Positions 35,485-46,043 of a DNA stretch of 64,000 nt are shown here, in pieces; the first letter of the stretch is position 1, and the number at the start of each line of letters is the position of its first letter. A program made the position numbers and the translations under genes. Under the pieces are notes generated by a model. It did not search any database and was not told where the DNA came from. It worked only from the letters and a program-made list of their open reading frames with translations. This DNA is from Owenia fusiformis (Eukaryota > Annelida > Polychaeta > Sabellida > Oweniidae). Where the stretch lies: assembly GCA_903813345.2 (NCBI GenBank), contig CAIIXF020000002.1, positions 13,038,150-13,102,149 on the forward strand, in the 5' to 3' direction.

Positions 35485-36545
35485 ATTCGATTCTGATTGG
35501 GTGATTAGCGGTCAAAATTATGTACTGTTGACCGCTACTAGGTACTGTTGACCGCTACTTCTGAAAAAAAGTTTCATGACGTCACAAAAAAAACATGGAA
35601 GACGGACATTTTGTAAACGTTGATGAAAATGACTTTACTATGCGACAAGTATAGGCAAAAATACAAATAGAAACTTAAAATTAACATTAATTCACTAACG
35701 AGTACGCCGTGATGTGCCAAATACAGAGTTAAGCTACTTGCACTGTCTCCATATATTCTAAAAGAAATATTGCTAACGTGGTTCGGAGAAAAGGTTGTGA
35801 AATCAAGATTGATGATTGTCGTCTCTCGTATATACATGTATGTATTATTAGTTTACTCGGACTAACAAAACAATTGTAGACCTCTCCATTCGATCAACCG
35901 TCAAAATCATATACCTCGACTGTAAACCTTGAAACTACTGTTGACCTCGACCTTCGGTCTCTGTCAACAGTAGTTTTTCGGTTTACAGTCTCGGTATACA
36001 ATTTTGCCGGTTGGCCTCTGGGGAGGTCAACAATTGTAAACTGTTGACCACTACTAGGTACTGTTGACCCTTATTTTTGAAAAATTGTTTTTTTAATGTT
36101 GAAGTATTCGACGGTTTGGGGATTTTTTGATAAAATATGATACCTTTATCAAATATGTTCACGTGATATTCGATTATATATTCGTCCAATTATTATATTA
36201 TTTGGACTAACAGAACAAGTGTTAACCTCTCTTTTCGGTCAACTGGCAAAAGTGTCCTCGACCTCTGGTCTTGATCAACAGTACTTTCAAGGTTTACAGT
36301 ATTGGTATACAATTTTGCCAGTTGACCTTAAGAGAGGTCTACAATTGTATATTTTATCCTTCAAATTATTATATTCTTCTCTATTCGGTCAACTGGCCAA
36401 AGTGTATACCTCAACAGTAAACCCTGAGAGTACTGTTGACCTCGACCTCCGAACTTTCAAGGATTACAGTATCGGTATACAATTTTGCCAGTTGACCTCA
36501 AGAGAGGTCTACAATTGGATATTGTATATCCTTTGTTATCCCACC
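35485..36545. repeat. Cluster of palindromic TACTGTTGACC repeats
   Basis: Repeated blocks with TACTGTTGACC, GGTATACAATTTTGCC and GACTGTAAACC occur in both orientations, forming nested hairpins of about 100-170 bp (for example 35915-35990). Frames of ~70-140 codons here are by-products of the repeats. Confidence 0.65.
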
Positions 36546-37504
36546 CAAAGTATGATGTCATATATCAAGCTGAAAGTTGTATACGCTGCTCAGGAATTTA
36601 CGCTATCCAGGAGTTGTACATCGTTCTCAAGAGTTGTATAGGATGAGTGTTGGTTTAGTGACATTGCAGTTATACAATGCTATTATATAAAGGTTATTTA
36701 ATGAGAGGGATTCAATATTGGTTTTATTTCGAGAGACAATATGATATTTCCCGAGGGCCCGGGATATCTGGGATAACTGTACCCCTATCAATTTACCTTT
36801 TTGGGCCCTAACTCTTTTTGTTCACTTTTGTTTACCTTTTTACTCAGTCGGAGAGAAGGAATCCAAAGAGAGCAATAATTCTACATGTGCGTCGTGCAAG
36901 ATTTCCATTAAACGTGTAACTAAACGGCCTCTTATAAAGTCAATTAGACGTTTTTACACGTTGGCTCTCCAAATTGGAGGAAATAAAGAATCATATCATA
37001 TTACATCATAGATGAAGCAATCATCCCATCAACATAAACTCACGAATGTCACAGTTAAACTGTTTTAGTTATAATTTGATAAACAGTGGTAACGTACATC
37101 TACTAGTTTATCACTGTTCCACAGATGGATGACAGATAATATCATGATAATATCCAATAGCTCATCATGTTTACCGAGAACAAAAGATGTTTGTCCACCA
37201 TTTTGAATGATACTAATTGGAGTCAGGGTCATCAAGCTATGGAACAGTGGTTTATGAAAATAGATTGGGTTACTAAAGCTTGCCATGTTAAAGGCGATTG
37301 AACTGTGTTATAGAACAACGTCCAGTACATTATGATATGTAAAAGTATACATTTTTGAAAATACATATAAATGATCTTCGCCCGCAGGACGTGTATTTTG
37401 AATGCCTTGAGAAGAACGCAAATATGGGTAGGCTAATTGGTAACGTTGTTGCAATAGTAGCATTTAAAAATCTGTTCCTCTCGAGATTTATGGTGTTCTG
37501 AAAT
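36546..37504. other. Core of long-TIR element, no gene seen
   Basis: AT-rich and without recognisable coding sequence. It contains a CCCGAGGGCCCGGGATATC-type motif at 36751-36770 that resembles 49130-49170, and an inverted ACGTGTAACTAAACG / CGTTTTTACACGT pair near 36913-36962. Confidence 0.4.
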
Positions 37505-38857
37505 TATAGTATTAATTGGTGTTGCTGCATCATTGCTCAAATCTAGAGGGGTGTTGTTGCATCTTCGGTTTGGTGTTGTTGCATCAACAGTGAGGAACTA
37601 AAACCGTGAACTTATTGCTTCTTGGTGATGGTACATTTATACTAATGACAGTTTCTTTAAATATAGATCGTGCGCTAACTGCACGTGTATGGTTATTGAG
37701 CAACTCGTCCTAGAAATGGGTTTAATTGGGGAAACAAAATATCGTACGAAAATCTATCACCGGAAGTCTGGCCATCTTGATGCAACAACACGGTGTTGTT
37801 GCATCACGATACTCCCCAGTGAATATAAAGTTAAACAAGGAATGGTACATTTTGAAGTATGATACTCCGGCGCCATTTTCAATAGCTTTTCTTCCAAGCG
37901 TAAATGAACTTCAAACAGAAGTGAAAGTTACCTGCAAATGATATATCCATTGCATGTAGTAAGTAATTTTCTATGGTATAACGAAACATATGAGTTCAAA
38001 AATAAATCGTGAAGTAATCTTAGTGTTCTTATTAAAAATAGCATGCTCCGTCACAGAGTAAGAGACGTAATTGTGTCTGTCATCTCCAAAGCTCTGGGCC
38101 ATTCCTCCTCTTGCCATAGTTAGTCTATTTGTCAACCAAACACGTCATCTATTCATATAAAAGTAATTTAAAAACACCTTACGGATGGATAACACAACCA
38201 AATAATACATGTATAACATGCGTTTTCCCTTACAAATGTTCTGTCTTTTAAAGAAAATTAATTTAAGATTTGTGGCCATGTGCACCTTGCCCTATCACGT
38301 GACCACGTTTAAAAGGGAAACGGGGTACAGTTAAGTTGCAAATGGAGGACGTGGGTTTAATTCCATATTCCTGAACATAAAATACATTTTACATTGATTT
38401 CTAGTGCTATACCAGACATAAAATAGATTCATCAACCAGCTTGGAGAATATGGTTATATATATTTTGCAAGTGGATCCAAGAGACCAAGTGGGCGAGTCA
38501 ATTATTTTGCAGGGGAGGCATGATACACACATTTCAATTTTGTATATAGTGAATTCCAAGCGATTGATTTCAGCACAGTAAAACTGTCATAATGAACATC
38601 TCTTTAGTGAAGATCTGTGCCCAGTGCACACATGAGTCTACTCTATTGAACACCTGTGTGTAAGCGAACACCAATTTCCGGCCAGTGATTTCAGTAACTT
38701 TTAGAGGGGATTGTACCTACAGTAAAAGTTGTCTAATACGAGGGACTAGCTAAAAGTGTTCGGATTAGGAGGTGTTCACATTTTGAGGTTTTGCATTTGC
38801 AAGATTTGGGATTTTGAAGAAAAGGGAACAATTTCTTATCGGGTGTCCCAAAAAACG

Positions 38858-39310
38858 TCCCGCTTTTGAGCTCTTATAACTCTGCAAGATATAAACAAAT
38901 TTATTTGAAATTTATCAGGGAGTAAGACAAGGATATTATCTATAAGTTATTGAAATATTAAATTAATCGGATGTACATTATGTGAGTATCGCCAAATAAT
39001 ACAAGATAGCATAACAAGAGATGTAATATCGGAGGACAACTCACTTATTTCACCTTATAATGTAGATTGATGAGCATCGCCAAATACATAAGTTAAACAG
39101 CATAAGATAAAAGGTTGGTACAGCAAAAGATCGACAACTCACTTATATGTTAAAGGAAAAAGAAAAACAAGATGTCGCAATTTATATGATCGTTATTCAG
39201 CCGCTGTCAAAAAGATCATTTTCACTGATGAGAAGAACTTTTCTCATGGAGTGCCCAGCAATGGTCAATGTGTCAATTGTTTCATGCTGGACATGTGCCA
39301 GTGTTATGAA
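38858..39310 (+). pseudogene. Mariner-type transposase relic (first catalytic block)
   Basis: A terminus-like GGGTGTCCCAAAAAACGTCC (from 38861) is followed, ~340 bases on, by one open stretch from 39203. It reads AVKKIIFTDEKNFSHG, the block around the first catalytic Asp of mariner/IS630-type transposases (FTDEK). The rest of the transposase and the second terminus are missing. The Harbinger element begins ~50 bases after the open stretch. The block is short, so the exact mariner subgroup cannot be named. Confidence 0.6.
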
Positions 39311-39778
39311 AAATCCATAGATTACAGAGGCCTCATCACCTGCTCGTCGCAACGCAGAATCGCAAGCGCACCACAACGCAACGCAAGTTTTTGCAAATCG
39401 CAGTCAAGATTTGTATCATCTGCTCAGCGCAACGCGACGCAATCACAAATTGAAAGATATTTCAATCGCAACTGACCAAAAACTTGCGGCAGCTATTAAC
39501 CTGCCGCAAAATGATCGCAAATATCACTCATCTTCAAGACAATTGTTATCTATTTTTGAACTGTCAATCTAGATGTTTCTTTATTGATTGTGTAAGTATA
39601 TTCATTTCTTAAGACGATGGTGTAATAAAAAGTTAGTTTATGTTTTTCGAAAGTGCTTAATTCCGAGGACTTTGTTATGATATGAGGTGCGTTCGAAAAC
39701 GTTCGAATTTTATAATCTAATACAAATTCTTATTGCAAATCTCATCTGCTATGATAATTGAATAAAAAGGAATGCAAA

Positions 39779-40110
39779 ATGTTTCATGTGGTCCTACAAA
39801 GACGCCACGATGAACGTGGAAGGAGGATATTACGCGACAGAGTACATCACCTGGATGCATTTGACGACAATGAGATCCTTATGAGATATAGAATGCCAAG
39901 GGCTTTAATTCTTGAGCTGATGAACATGTTTAATAATAATCTGACACCTCGGAGCAGAAAAACATCGTGCATTCCAGCATCATTAAAGATCTTCATCAGT
40001 TTGAGATTTTTCGCAACTGGTAATTTGCAGATGATTAATGCAGACTTGTTCGGCGTAAGTCAATCATCAATCTCCCAAGTTGTTGGAGAGGTAGCTAAAG
40101 TAATGTCAAG
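39779..40110 (+). CDS. HARBI1-like transposase, 5' exon (partial)
   Basis: ATG at 39779 opens ~110 codons that end at donor AAG|GTATGT (40111), phase 2. The order of blocks is that of the N-terminal half of PIF/Harbinger transposases and HARBI1: RRILRDRVHHLDAFDDNEIL with an (F/Y)RMPR helix, then LKIFISLRFFATGNLQ, then DLFGVSQSSISQVVGEVAKVM, the helix-turn-helix-like segment. The DDE catalytic part would lie in later exons, and I could not find it before the element's end. The frame runs on upstream of the ATG without another ATG. In the family the full protein cuts and pastes DNA in the nucleus together with a MYB/SANT-like partner; no partner ORF is seen here. A domesticated HARBI1 gene is less likely, because the exon lies between transposon termini. 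Confidence 0.7.
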
Positions 40111-40784
40111 GTATGTTGTGATTTTCTGGAGCAATATATCAATAAATACTGTCTATTGCTAATTTGTGTTGAAACTGTAGAAACGTGTTTTTGCATCGAT
40201 ATCTAATCAAAATAACTTAAAAGTAGAATCACATCGACGAAAGTTATTGACAGACGGATGGACGAACAAACAAACACCTTATAATATAGAATACACTGCC
40301 TCATAAATTATTGGGTTAGAGTTATTAAAGAAAAGTAATTTTCAAGGATTAATCCTAAGTAACATACTAGTATGTCTACCGTGTGGTTAGACTAATTGAG
40401 ATAATGAAGACAGACATTAGCCACGACAGCCAGGAGAAAATATTCTGATGAAACCAAAGGGCTGGGATTGGTCTTACTTCATTGGATGATTAAGCTGCTC
40501 GTCAAAATATGTTAATGGTGTCATCATGTTTTGAACACACTCGTTTTAGTCGATATTGCATGCAAATCACAAAGAAAAAATTATTAAGCTCCCAAAATCC
40601 CCCTAGTTGATTAGACATGGTATATTTTGACTTTTTAGAGTCAACTAGACTGTATTTTATATAATAAATTTTCAAAAATATTTTTTATCAATTTAATTTT
40701 TTTTGCAAAAAACACATTTTTTACCCCAAAACTCACTTTGACATTTATTTCATCTTGGCGATAGCTCTTACCCTGACGCAAATC

Positions 40785-41190
40785 AATCGCAAATATTATC
40801 CATCTTTAAGACAATTGTTATCTATTTTAAATGTGTCAATCTGGGAGTTTCTTTATTGATTGCGTAAGTATGTTCTTTTCTCAAGGCGACTGTGTAATAA
40901 AAAGTTAGATCATATTTTTCGAAAGTGCGAAGATCAAAGGAATCGTTAATGGTATGAGGGGTGTATAAAACCTTCGAATTTTATAATTAAATCCAAATTC
41001 TGATCGCAAATCCAAGAAAATGGGCAAGAAATCCAAGAAAAGGGCATATGAATGGGCATATGTTTGAGGTTCTTTGCAACAGGCAACTTACAAATGACAA
41101 ATAGGGACTTTGTTGGAATATTAACCCAAGCATTTGTCTGGAGGTGGTGGGGGAGGTGTCAACTATAATGTCAAGGTACAGTATATTGTA
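40785..41190 (+). pseudogene. Decayed second copy of the Harbinger leader and transposase exon
   Basis: It repeats 39510-40140 with many changes and a deletion of the N-terminal coding part. The leader (AGACAATTGTTATCTATTTT, AATAAAAAGTTAG, TTTTTCGAAAGTGC) is recognisable. A broken frame still reads RFFATGNLQMTNRDFVGI. Stops and frame breaks follow, then a vestigial donor, AAG|GTACAG. Confidence 0.65.
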
Positions 41191-41257
41191 ATTTTCGATA
41201 TGCACTGACTTCAGTGAATCAAGGTATTTCTTTTTTAAAGGTATTAAAAGGTACTAG

Positions 41258-41289
41258 CATGGGCTTTCAACTAGAGTTGAAAGCCCATG
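41258..41289. repeat. 32-bp micro-hairpin insertion with 7-bp flanking duplication
   Basis: Perfect 15-bp arms (CATGGGCTTTCAACT and its complement) around AG, flanked by GTACTAG on both sides (41251-41257, 41290-41296). Second member of the family seen at 6723-6757. Confidence 0.7.
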
Positions 41290-42004
41290 GTACTAGTATA
41301 AAGTAGAGATTTGTTATTAGTAGAAAATACTAGTATGTAGATAACTTCAATGAGTTTCACTTCATAGGTCTACTTGAATGTATACTTTCCCTCGAAATAA
41401 ACGTCCATTGGAGTATTTTGAAATGAAATGAGAAATTACATTGACCCCCCATCGAACGCAAATCGGTATTTAGGTGTTTCGATGGTATTGAAATAATTTT
41501 AACATATACCACGTGTACAGTGGAATTTTGGAATTAACTGGAAAGGTGCAAACGAGGTAGACTCAATTGCAGAAAATCTCTTGCAATTGAGTCTATATGG
41601 TGCAAACGGTCCTTTACCCTCACAATACTTTTAGAAGTAAATAAAAAACGACTTCGGACCACGTCTAGGAGCGGGTGTCATCTAGAAGCAAGTTACGTTC
41701 TGATATAATGTTTGGCTCCTAGACGTTGTCTGCTCCAAGAAGAAGGCGAACTTATTTGAAGTTTGACATATGAAACTGTATAATCAGTTAATCACACAAA
41801 GGAATATTGCGAACGGGAACACGTCATTGTATACCAATACATCCTCTCTCCCGAGTGTACACTCGACAAAATGCTCTCATCCGAGTGCACCTGTGTCATT
41901 ACATGCTCTCAACCGAGTAAAGTTTCGTTTGTACAGACTTTCATCGAGTGCATCCTTCTCACTCTCTCACCCGTAAAAATTAGTACCGTGGGTACTGGGC
42001 TCAC

Positions 42005-43510
42005 ATGGTGTTGCTCAAAAGTGAAATTAAAAAAGACGGGTATAATTTTTTGCAGATTTTTTGTGACAAAATTATTTCATACAACTACTCTTTACAAAGA
42101 CATGGCTTTTTACAATGCAGGACACCTGAACTTATTTGTAAAGCTAGGAAATGGGCCAAAAATGAATTTCCCGAGACAAAAATGGTGGCCATTTTGAAAT
42201 TAGGCGAGATTTTGAAGCAGGAGTCACAGGTTTTTTTTTCTTTATTGATGTTGAACAAAATTATTTTAAATCTGGAATCCTATCTACAGAGGATTTAAAA
42301 AGTGTTGACAGAGGTTTAAAACTTGCCACTTTTTTGGACTGACTGAGAGACAGATGGACGAATCAATGTTAACTAAAATGGCTGAAAATAAAAAAACTGA
42401 TATAATATTTTGCCGACTTTTTGTAACAAAATTATTTCATACAACTACTCTTTACAGTGACATGACTTTTTACAATGCAGGACAGCTGAAATTATTTGTA
42501 AAGCTAGGAAATAGGCCAAAAGTGAATTTCGCGAGACAAGAATGGTGACCATTTTGAAAATAGGCGAACTTTTGAACCAAGAGTCATAGGAGAGTTTTTT
42601 GTATTGATGTTGAACAAAATTAACTTAAAACAGGAATCCTATCGACAGAGGGTTTAAGGCAAATGGTCCAAAAGTGGATTTTGCGAGACAGATGGACAAA
42701 TCAATGTTAACTAAAATGGCTGAAAATAAAAAAAAATGGATATAATTTTTTGCTGATTTTTCGTAACAAAACTATTTCATACATCTACTCTTTACATTGA
42801 CATGGATTTTTACAATGTAGGACACTTGAAATTATTTGTAAAGCTAGGAAATAGGTCAAAAGTGAATTTCGCGAGACAAAAATGGCGGCCATTTTGAAAA
42901 TAGGCGAGCTTTTGAGCCAGGAGTCATAGGGGAGTTTTCTGTATTGATGTTGAACAGAAATAACTTAAAACAGGAATCCTATCGACAGAGGTTTTAAAAC
43001 GTGCCACTGTTGTTGACCGAAATTGGATTTCACAAGTCAGATGGACAAATCAATGTTAACTAAAATGGCTGAAAATAAAAAAATAGATATAATTTTTCGC
43101 TGATTTTTTGTAACAAAATTATTTCATATATCTACTCTTTACATTGACACAGATTTTTACAATGTAGGACACCTGAAATTATTTGTAAAGCTAGGAAATG
43201 CGTCAAAAGTGAATTTCGCGAGACAAAAATGGCGGCCATTTTGAAAATAGGCAAGCTTTTGAACCAGGAGTCATAGGGGAGTTTTCTGTATTGATGTTGA
43301 ACAGAAATAACTTAAAACAGGAATCCTATCGACAGAGGTTTTAAAACGTGCCAGTCAAAAGTGAATTTCGCGAGACAAAAATGGCGGCCATTTTGAAAAT
43401 AGGCGAGCTTTTGAACCAGGAGTCATAGGGGATTTTTCTGTATTGATGTTGAACAGAAATAACTTAAAACAGGAATCCTATCGACAGAGGTTTTAAACAT
43501 GCCACTATTG
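42005..43510. repeat. ~350-bp tandem repeat, 4+ copies
   Basis: The landmark TACAATG falls at 42111, 42471, 42811 and 43158 (spacing 340-360), with a partial copy at about 43345-43500. Each unit has AAAATGGCTGAAAATAAAAA, TTATTTGTAAAGCTAGGAAA and an AAAATGGCGGCCATTTTG palindrome. Frames of 60-108 codons here are not conserved between copies. Confidence 0.85.
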
Positions 43511-43512
43511 TT

Positions 43513-43575
43513 GACGGACGGACGGACAGACAGATGGACGGACGGACGGACGGACGGACAGACAGACGGACAAGT
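43513..43575. repeat. GGAC microsatellite
   Basis: GACGGACGGACAGACAG-type repeat closing the 350-bp satellite. Similar GACGGACTGAC tails close the elements at 56930-56975 and 60285-60320. Confidence 0.85.
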
Positions 43576-44263
43576 GAGCGATTGCAAAAGCTCACCATGT
43601 GAGCTAAAAAACCACGTCATACATACTCTAACCCGCGACGGCCAGGTACACCCTCGACACTAAGTACTTTTACCAGACGAGTGCACCCTTGTAAGTACAC
43701 TCTTAAAACCAGGGCACCCTCGTGATAACATGCACACTCAACTACGATGCACCCGGATGAGAGTGTGTACTGACCACTAGGGTGAGAGTGTACGAACGAG
43801 GGTGCACTCGGATTAGAGTATGTGATGACAAGGGTGCACTCGGGTGAGAATGTGTACTGATATTCAATTATCAATGTGTTCCCGATCGCGAGATTCATGT
43901 AATGATGTAAAACTATAATATACTTAGAAATACATCCCATGGAAATTGAACTTAAAGATAAGTGATTATGTGTGATATCGTTACACGTTGATAGTTTTTG
44001 ATTGAAATAATCACTTTCTAAAATTAAAACTCAATTCGAGATAAGTATTTGTATGAGACCCGGACATTGTATTTTATTAATATGATTTCCCTGCCAATTT
44101 ATATTAAGTTGGAATTCTACATGTTTGCGATCGCCACTTACGTTGCGATCTGCGTTGCGACAACCCCGTGATAAGACGCAAAGCAGGAGTTGCGCCAGCG
44201 CATATTGGAGATTCGCAAACGCAACGCAGATGCAAATCTTGCGACGAGCGTGTGATAAGGCTT

Positions 44264-44975
44264 CAGAAGACGACATTTTGTTACCAAAACGAACCGTTTC
44301 GGTAACCAGCGTAATCGAGCGGATCACCAGTGTATGTATGAGAAGTTACAAATACAATATAAGAAATAATATATATAAACATTTATTAGGATATAATTAA
44401 ATAATACAACAATTTTGTTTGTACAGAAATACAATAGTTAAACATTTAACAGTACAAGAATGTATTTTACATGCACATATAATATGCACATAGTAGTTAT
44501 ATACACATCAATTGCATGAATATTGTTAACAAATGTATTATCATAATTCAATTAAAAAAATCTAGGATTTGCACAATTGTAAACTTTATTGCATGTGATG
44601 ATATTATGCTAAATAACTATCACAAAATAATATTTCTATGGCTTATTATGACCTAAATATAAAATTAAAGGATGCTGAATGAATTGCTTTGAGTACCCAT
44701 TTATTTATGTCTAACTAATACAGCACATGCCTATGTTGACATACAAATGTTCGTAAAATATGCTAGACAAAAAACTGTTTCCATATTTGCCACTTATTAA
44801 ACTGTTGTATGTCATCAATCTATCTTAACACATATCTTTTTAAAATGCAATGTACAGGGTGTCCCAGAACTCATGAGAATTGGGACACCCTGTAGTAATG
44901 AAATAAATGAACAAAATTAGACAACTCAACAACACAAAACATATAAAGTAAAAACATAAAAAGTGCATCAAATAA
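44264..44975. other. Intergenic AT-rich stretch
   Basis: No gene seen. It lies between the Harbinger end and the likely 3' flank of TMEM33, and contains the 38-bp TA-flanked palindrome described separately. TTTATT near 44702 would be a poly(A) signal for a minus-strand transcript, but its use is unknown. Confidence 0.4.
44855..44892. mobile_element. 38-bp TIR-only mariner-type remnant
   Basis: CAGGGTGTCCCA, 14 bases, TGGGACACCCTG, with TA on both sides (44853-44854, 44893-44894). It has the tips and target site of the larger CAGGGTG elements but almost no interior. Confidence 0.6.
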
Positions 44976-45485
44976 ATATATTACATCAATGGATCAAGAA
45001 GTACATATGTAAATAACTGAGACAATGTTAAATACAGTTAAACCATTGTCCCTTTTTCTAATCAGGGATGTATCAAACTGATATATTACATCAATGGATC
45101 AAGAAGTACATATGTAAATAACTGAGACAATGTTAAATACAGTTAAACCATTGTCCCTTTTTCTAATCAGGGATGTATCAAACTGATATATTACATCAAT
45201 GGATCAAGAAGTACATATGTAAATAACTGAGACAATGTTAAATACAGTTAAACCATTGTCCCTTTTTCTAATCAGGGATGTATCAAACTGATATATTACA
45301 TCAATGGATCAAGAAGTACATATGTAAATAACTGAGACAATATTAAATACAGTTAAACCATTGTCCCTTTTTTATACATTACATATATGGATCAAGAAGT
45401 GTATTTGTGAATAACTGAGACAATGTTAACTATAGTTTAACAATTGTCACCTTTGTTCTAATCAGGGATGTATCAAACTGAGACA
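44976..45485. repeat. 105-bp tandem repeat, ~4 copies plus a diverged fifth
   Basis: TTACATCAATGGATCAAG starts at 44981, 45086, 45191 and 45296, so the period is exactly 105 bp. The fifth copy (from ~45379) has a deletion and many changes. Near-identity of the first four suggests recent expansion. It probably lies in or beyond the 3' UTR of TMEM33. Confidence 0.9.
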
Positions 45486-45904
45486 TTAATTAAAACAAAG
45501 CTGCAAGATAAGAATTCACATAAAAACTTTCAAATATTTCTTGTATTAATTCCCCATAGCCAAAGGTTGGCCATTTCGTGTTATAACTTGAGGATCTTCC
45601 ATCCCAGTATACATCTGAACCATATTCACTACAATACACTTCATATGTTATTTATGAGTAAATAGATCTTATGGGGTGAATATGGTACAATTGAAGAACT
45701 TGATTTATCAATGCTATAAAATTGAGGCCTCAGAACATATCAACATTGTTTTGATGTACTAGTATGTAAAGTATGGTAGTGTATTTAAAATTCACAATGT
45801 TTGATCAGTTCACTTATAATCATAATTTAAACTTTTTAAGTTGGTATAACTTTCTCCACTTCATAAAGATGTCAGTGTACAGCAATGAATTGAATGGCTG
45901 CCCT
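45486..45904 (-). other. Likely 3' UTR / 3' flank of TMEM33
   Basis: Lies directly after the TMEM33 stop on the minus strand. AT-rich, without another gene. The transcript end is not determined. Confidence 0.35.
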
Positions 45905-46043
45905 CTATTGTGCAGGTGTGGTAGCAGGAGCAAGTCTGTTGATATAACCTATAGCTTTGAAAACTAAGTTCCTCAAAAATGCTGGACATTGTGGCATGTT
46001 TGAAAAATGTTCTGCTGTGACTCTTAGTTCATAAAATAATGCC
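45905..46043 (-). CDS. TMEM33: TMEM33 last coding exon
   Basis: Acceptor CAATTTCAG|GGCATT. Encodes ALFYELRVTAEHF, a CPAFLRNLVFKAIGYI segment and NRLAPATTPAQ, then TAG at 45907-45905. It is separated from the previous exon by a ~5.5-kb intron. Confidence 0.92.

Larger units (their letters stand above)
34367..38056. mobile_element. 3.7-kb long-TIR element (GTCCGCTGTGACGGAGCA family)
   Basis: Long inverted arms (about 34367-35215 and 37505-38056) begin with GTCCGCTGTGACGGAGCATG / CATGCTCCGTCACAG. They contain a conserved block with TTTCGTACGAT, CCATTTCTAGGACGAG and repeated GATGCAACAACACC. The left arm has gained a foldback at 34625-34890. The core is built from GTTGACC-type palindromes. No transposase found. 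The element is non-autonomous and its superfamily is unknown. Confidence 0.75.
34060..38118. mobile_element. MULE-like MITE copy split by a later insertion
   Basis: 34060-34366 and 38057-38118 correspond to the left/middle and right parts of the element that is intact at 59541-59907 (shared TCGCTGAT..G, GGTTTCAAAATTTTC, TTCGAATAATAT, GTCTGTCATCT, CCTCCTCTT). The split shows that the large TIR element entered an existing copy. Confidence 0.6.
41809..43889. mobile_element. Nested ~2.1-kb TIR element with CTCACCCGAGTGCACC subterminal repeats
   Basis: GCGAACGGGAACACGTCATTG at the left faces the complement of TATCAATGTGTTCCCGATCGC at the right. Both ends continue as runs of a ~25-bp motif (CTCTCACCCGAGTGCACC) with different copy number. 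The right run is longer (about 43625-43860). The core is the 350-bp satellite. No transposase. Confidence 0.6.
39328..44263 (+). mobile_element. Composite PIF/Harbinger transposon
   Basis: Imperfect terminal repeats: AGGCCTCATCACCTGCTCG at the left, and CGAGCGTGTGATAAGGCTT at the right; 21 of 25 positions agree by my count. CAG lies directly outside each end (39325-39327, 44264-44266). Subterminal regions are rich in TCGCAACGCA motifs in both orientations. Inside are a HARBI1-like exon (39779-40110), a decayed second copy of the same region (40785-41190), a micro-hairpin and a nested ~2.1-kb TIR element with satellites. PIF/Harbinger usually duplicates TWA; CAG is atypical and may be coincidence. 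No downstream catalytic exon was found, so the element is probably defective. Confidence 0.6.

Noticed and set aside
36219-36641. 140-codon frame in the GTTGACC cluster
   Set aside because: It follows the palindromic repeat units and starts at a non-ATG codon context without any domain signal.
38575-38790. Pogo/Tigger-like termini (TACAGTAAAA at two places)
   Set aside because: Both copies point the same way and no transposase or TA-bounded element could be delimited.
41871-42298. ORFs of ~100 codons in the 350-bp satellite
   Set aside because: They break differently in each copy and span repeat borders.
44031-44327. 98-codon minus-strand ORF
   Set aside because: It covers the GCAACGCA-rich Harbinger right terminus and crosses its end.
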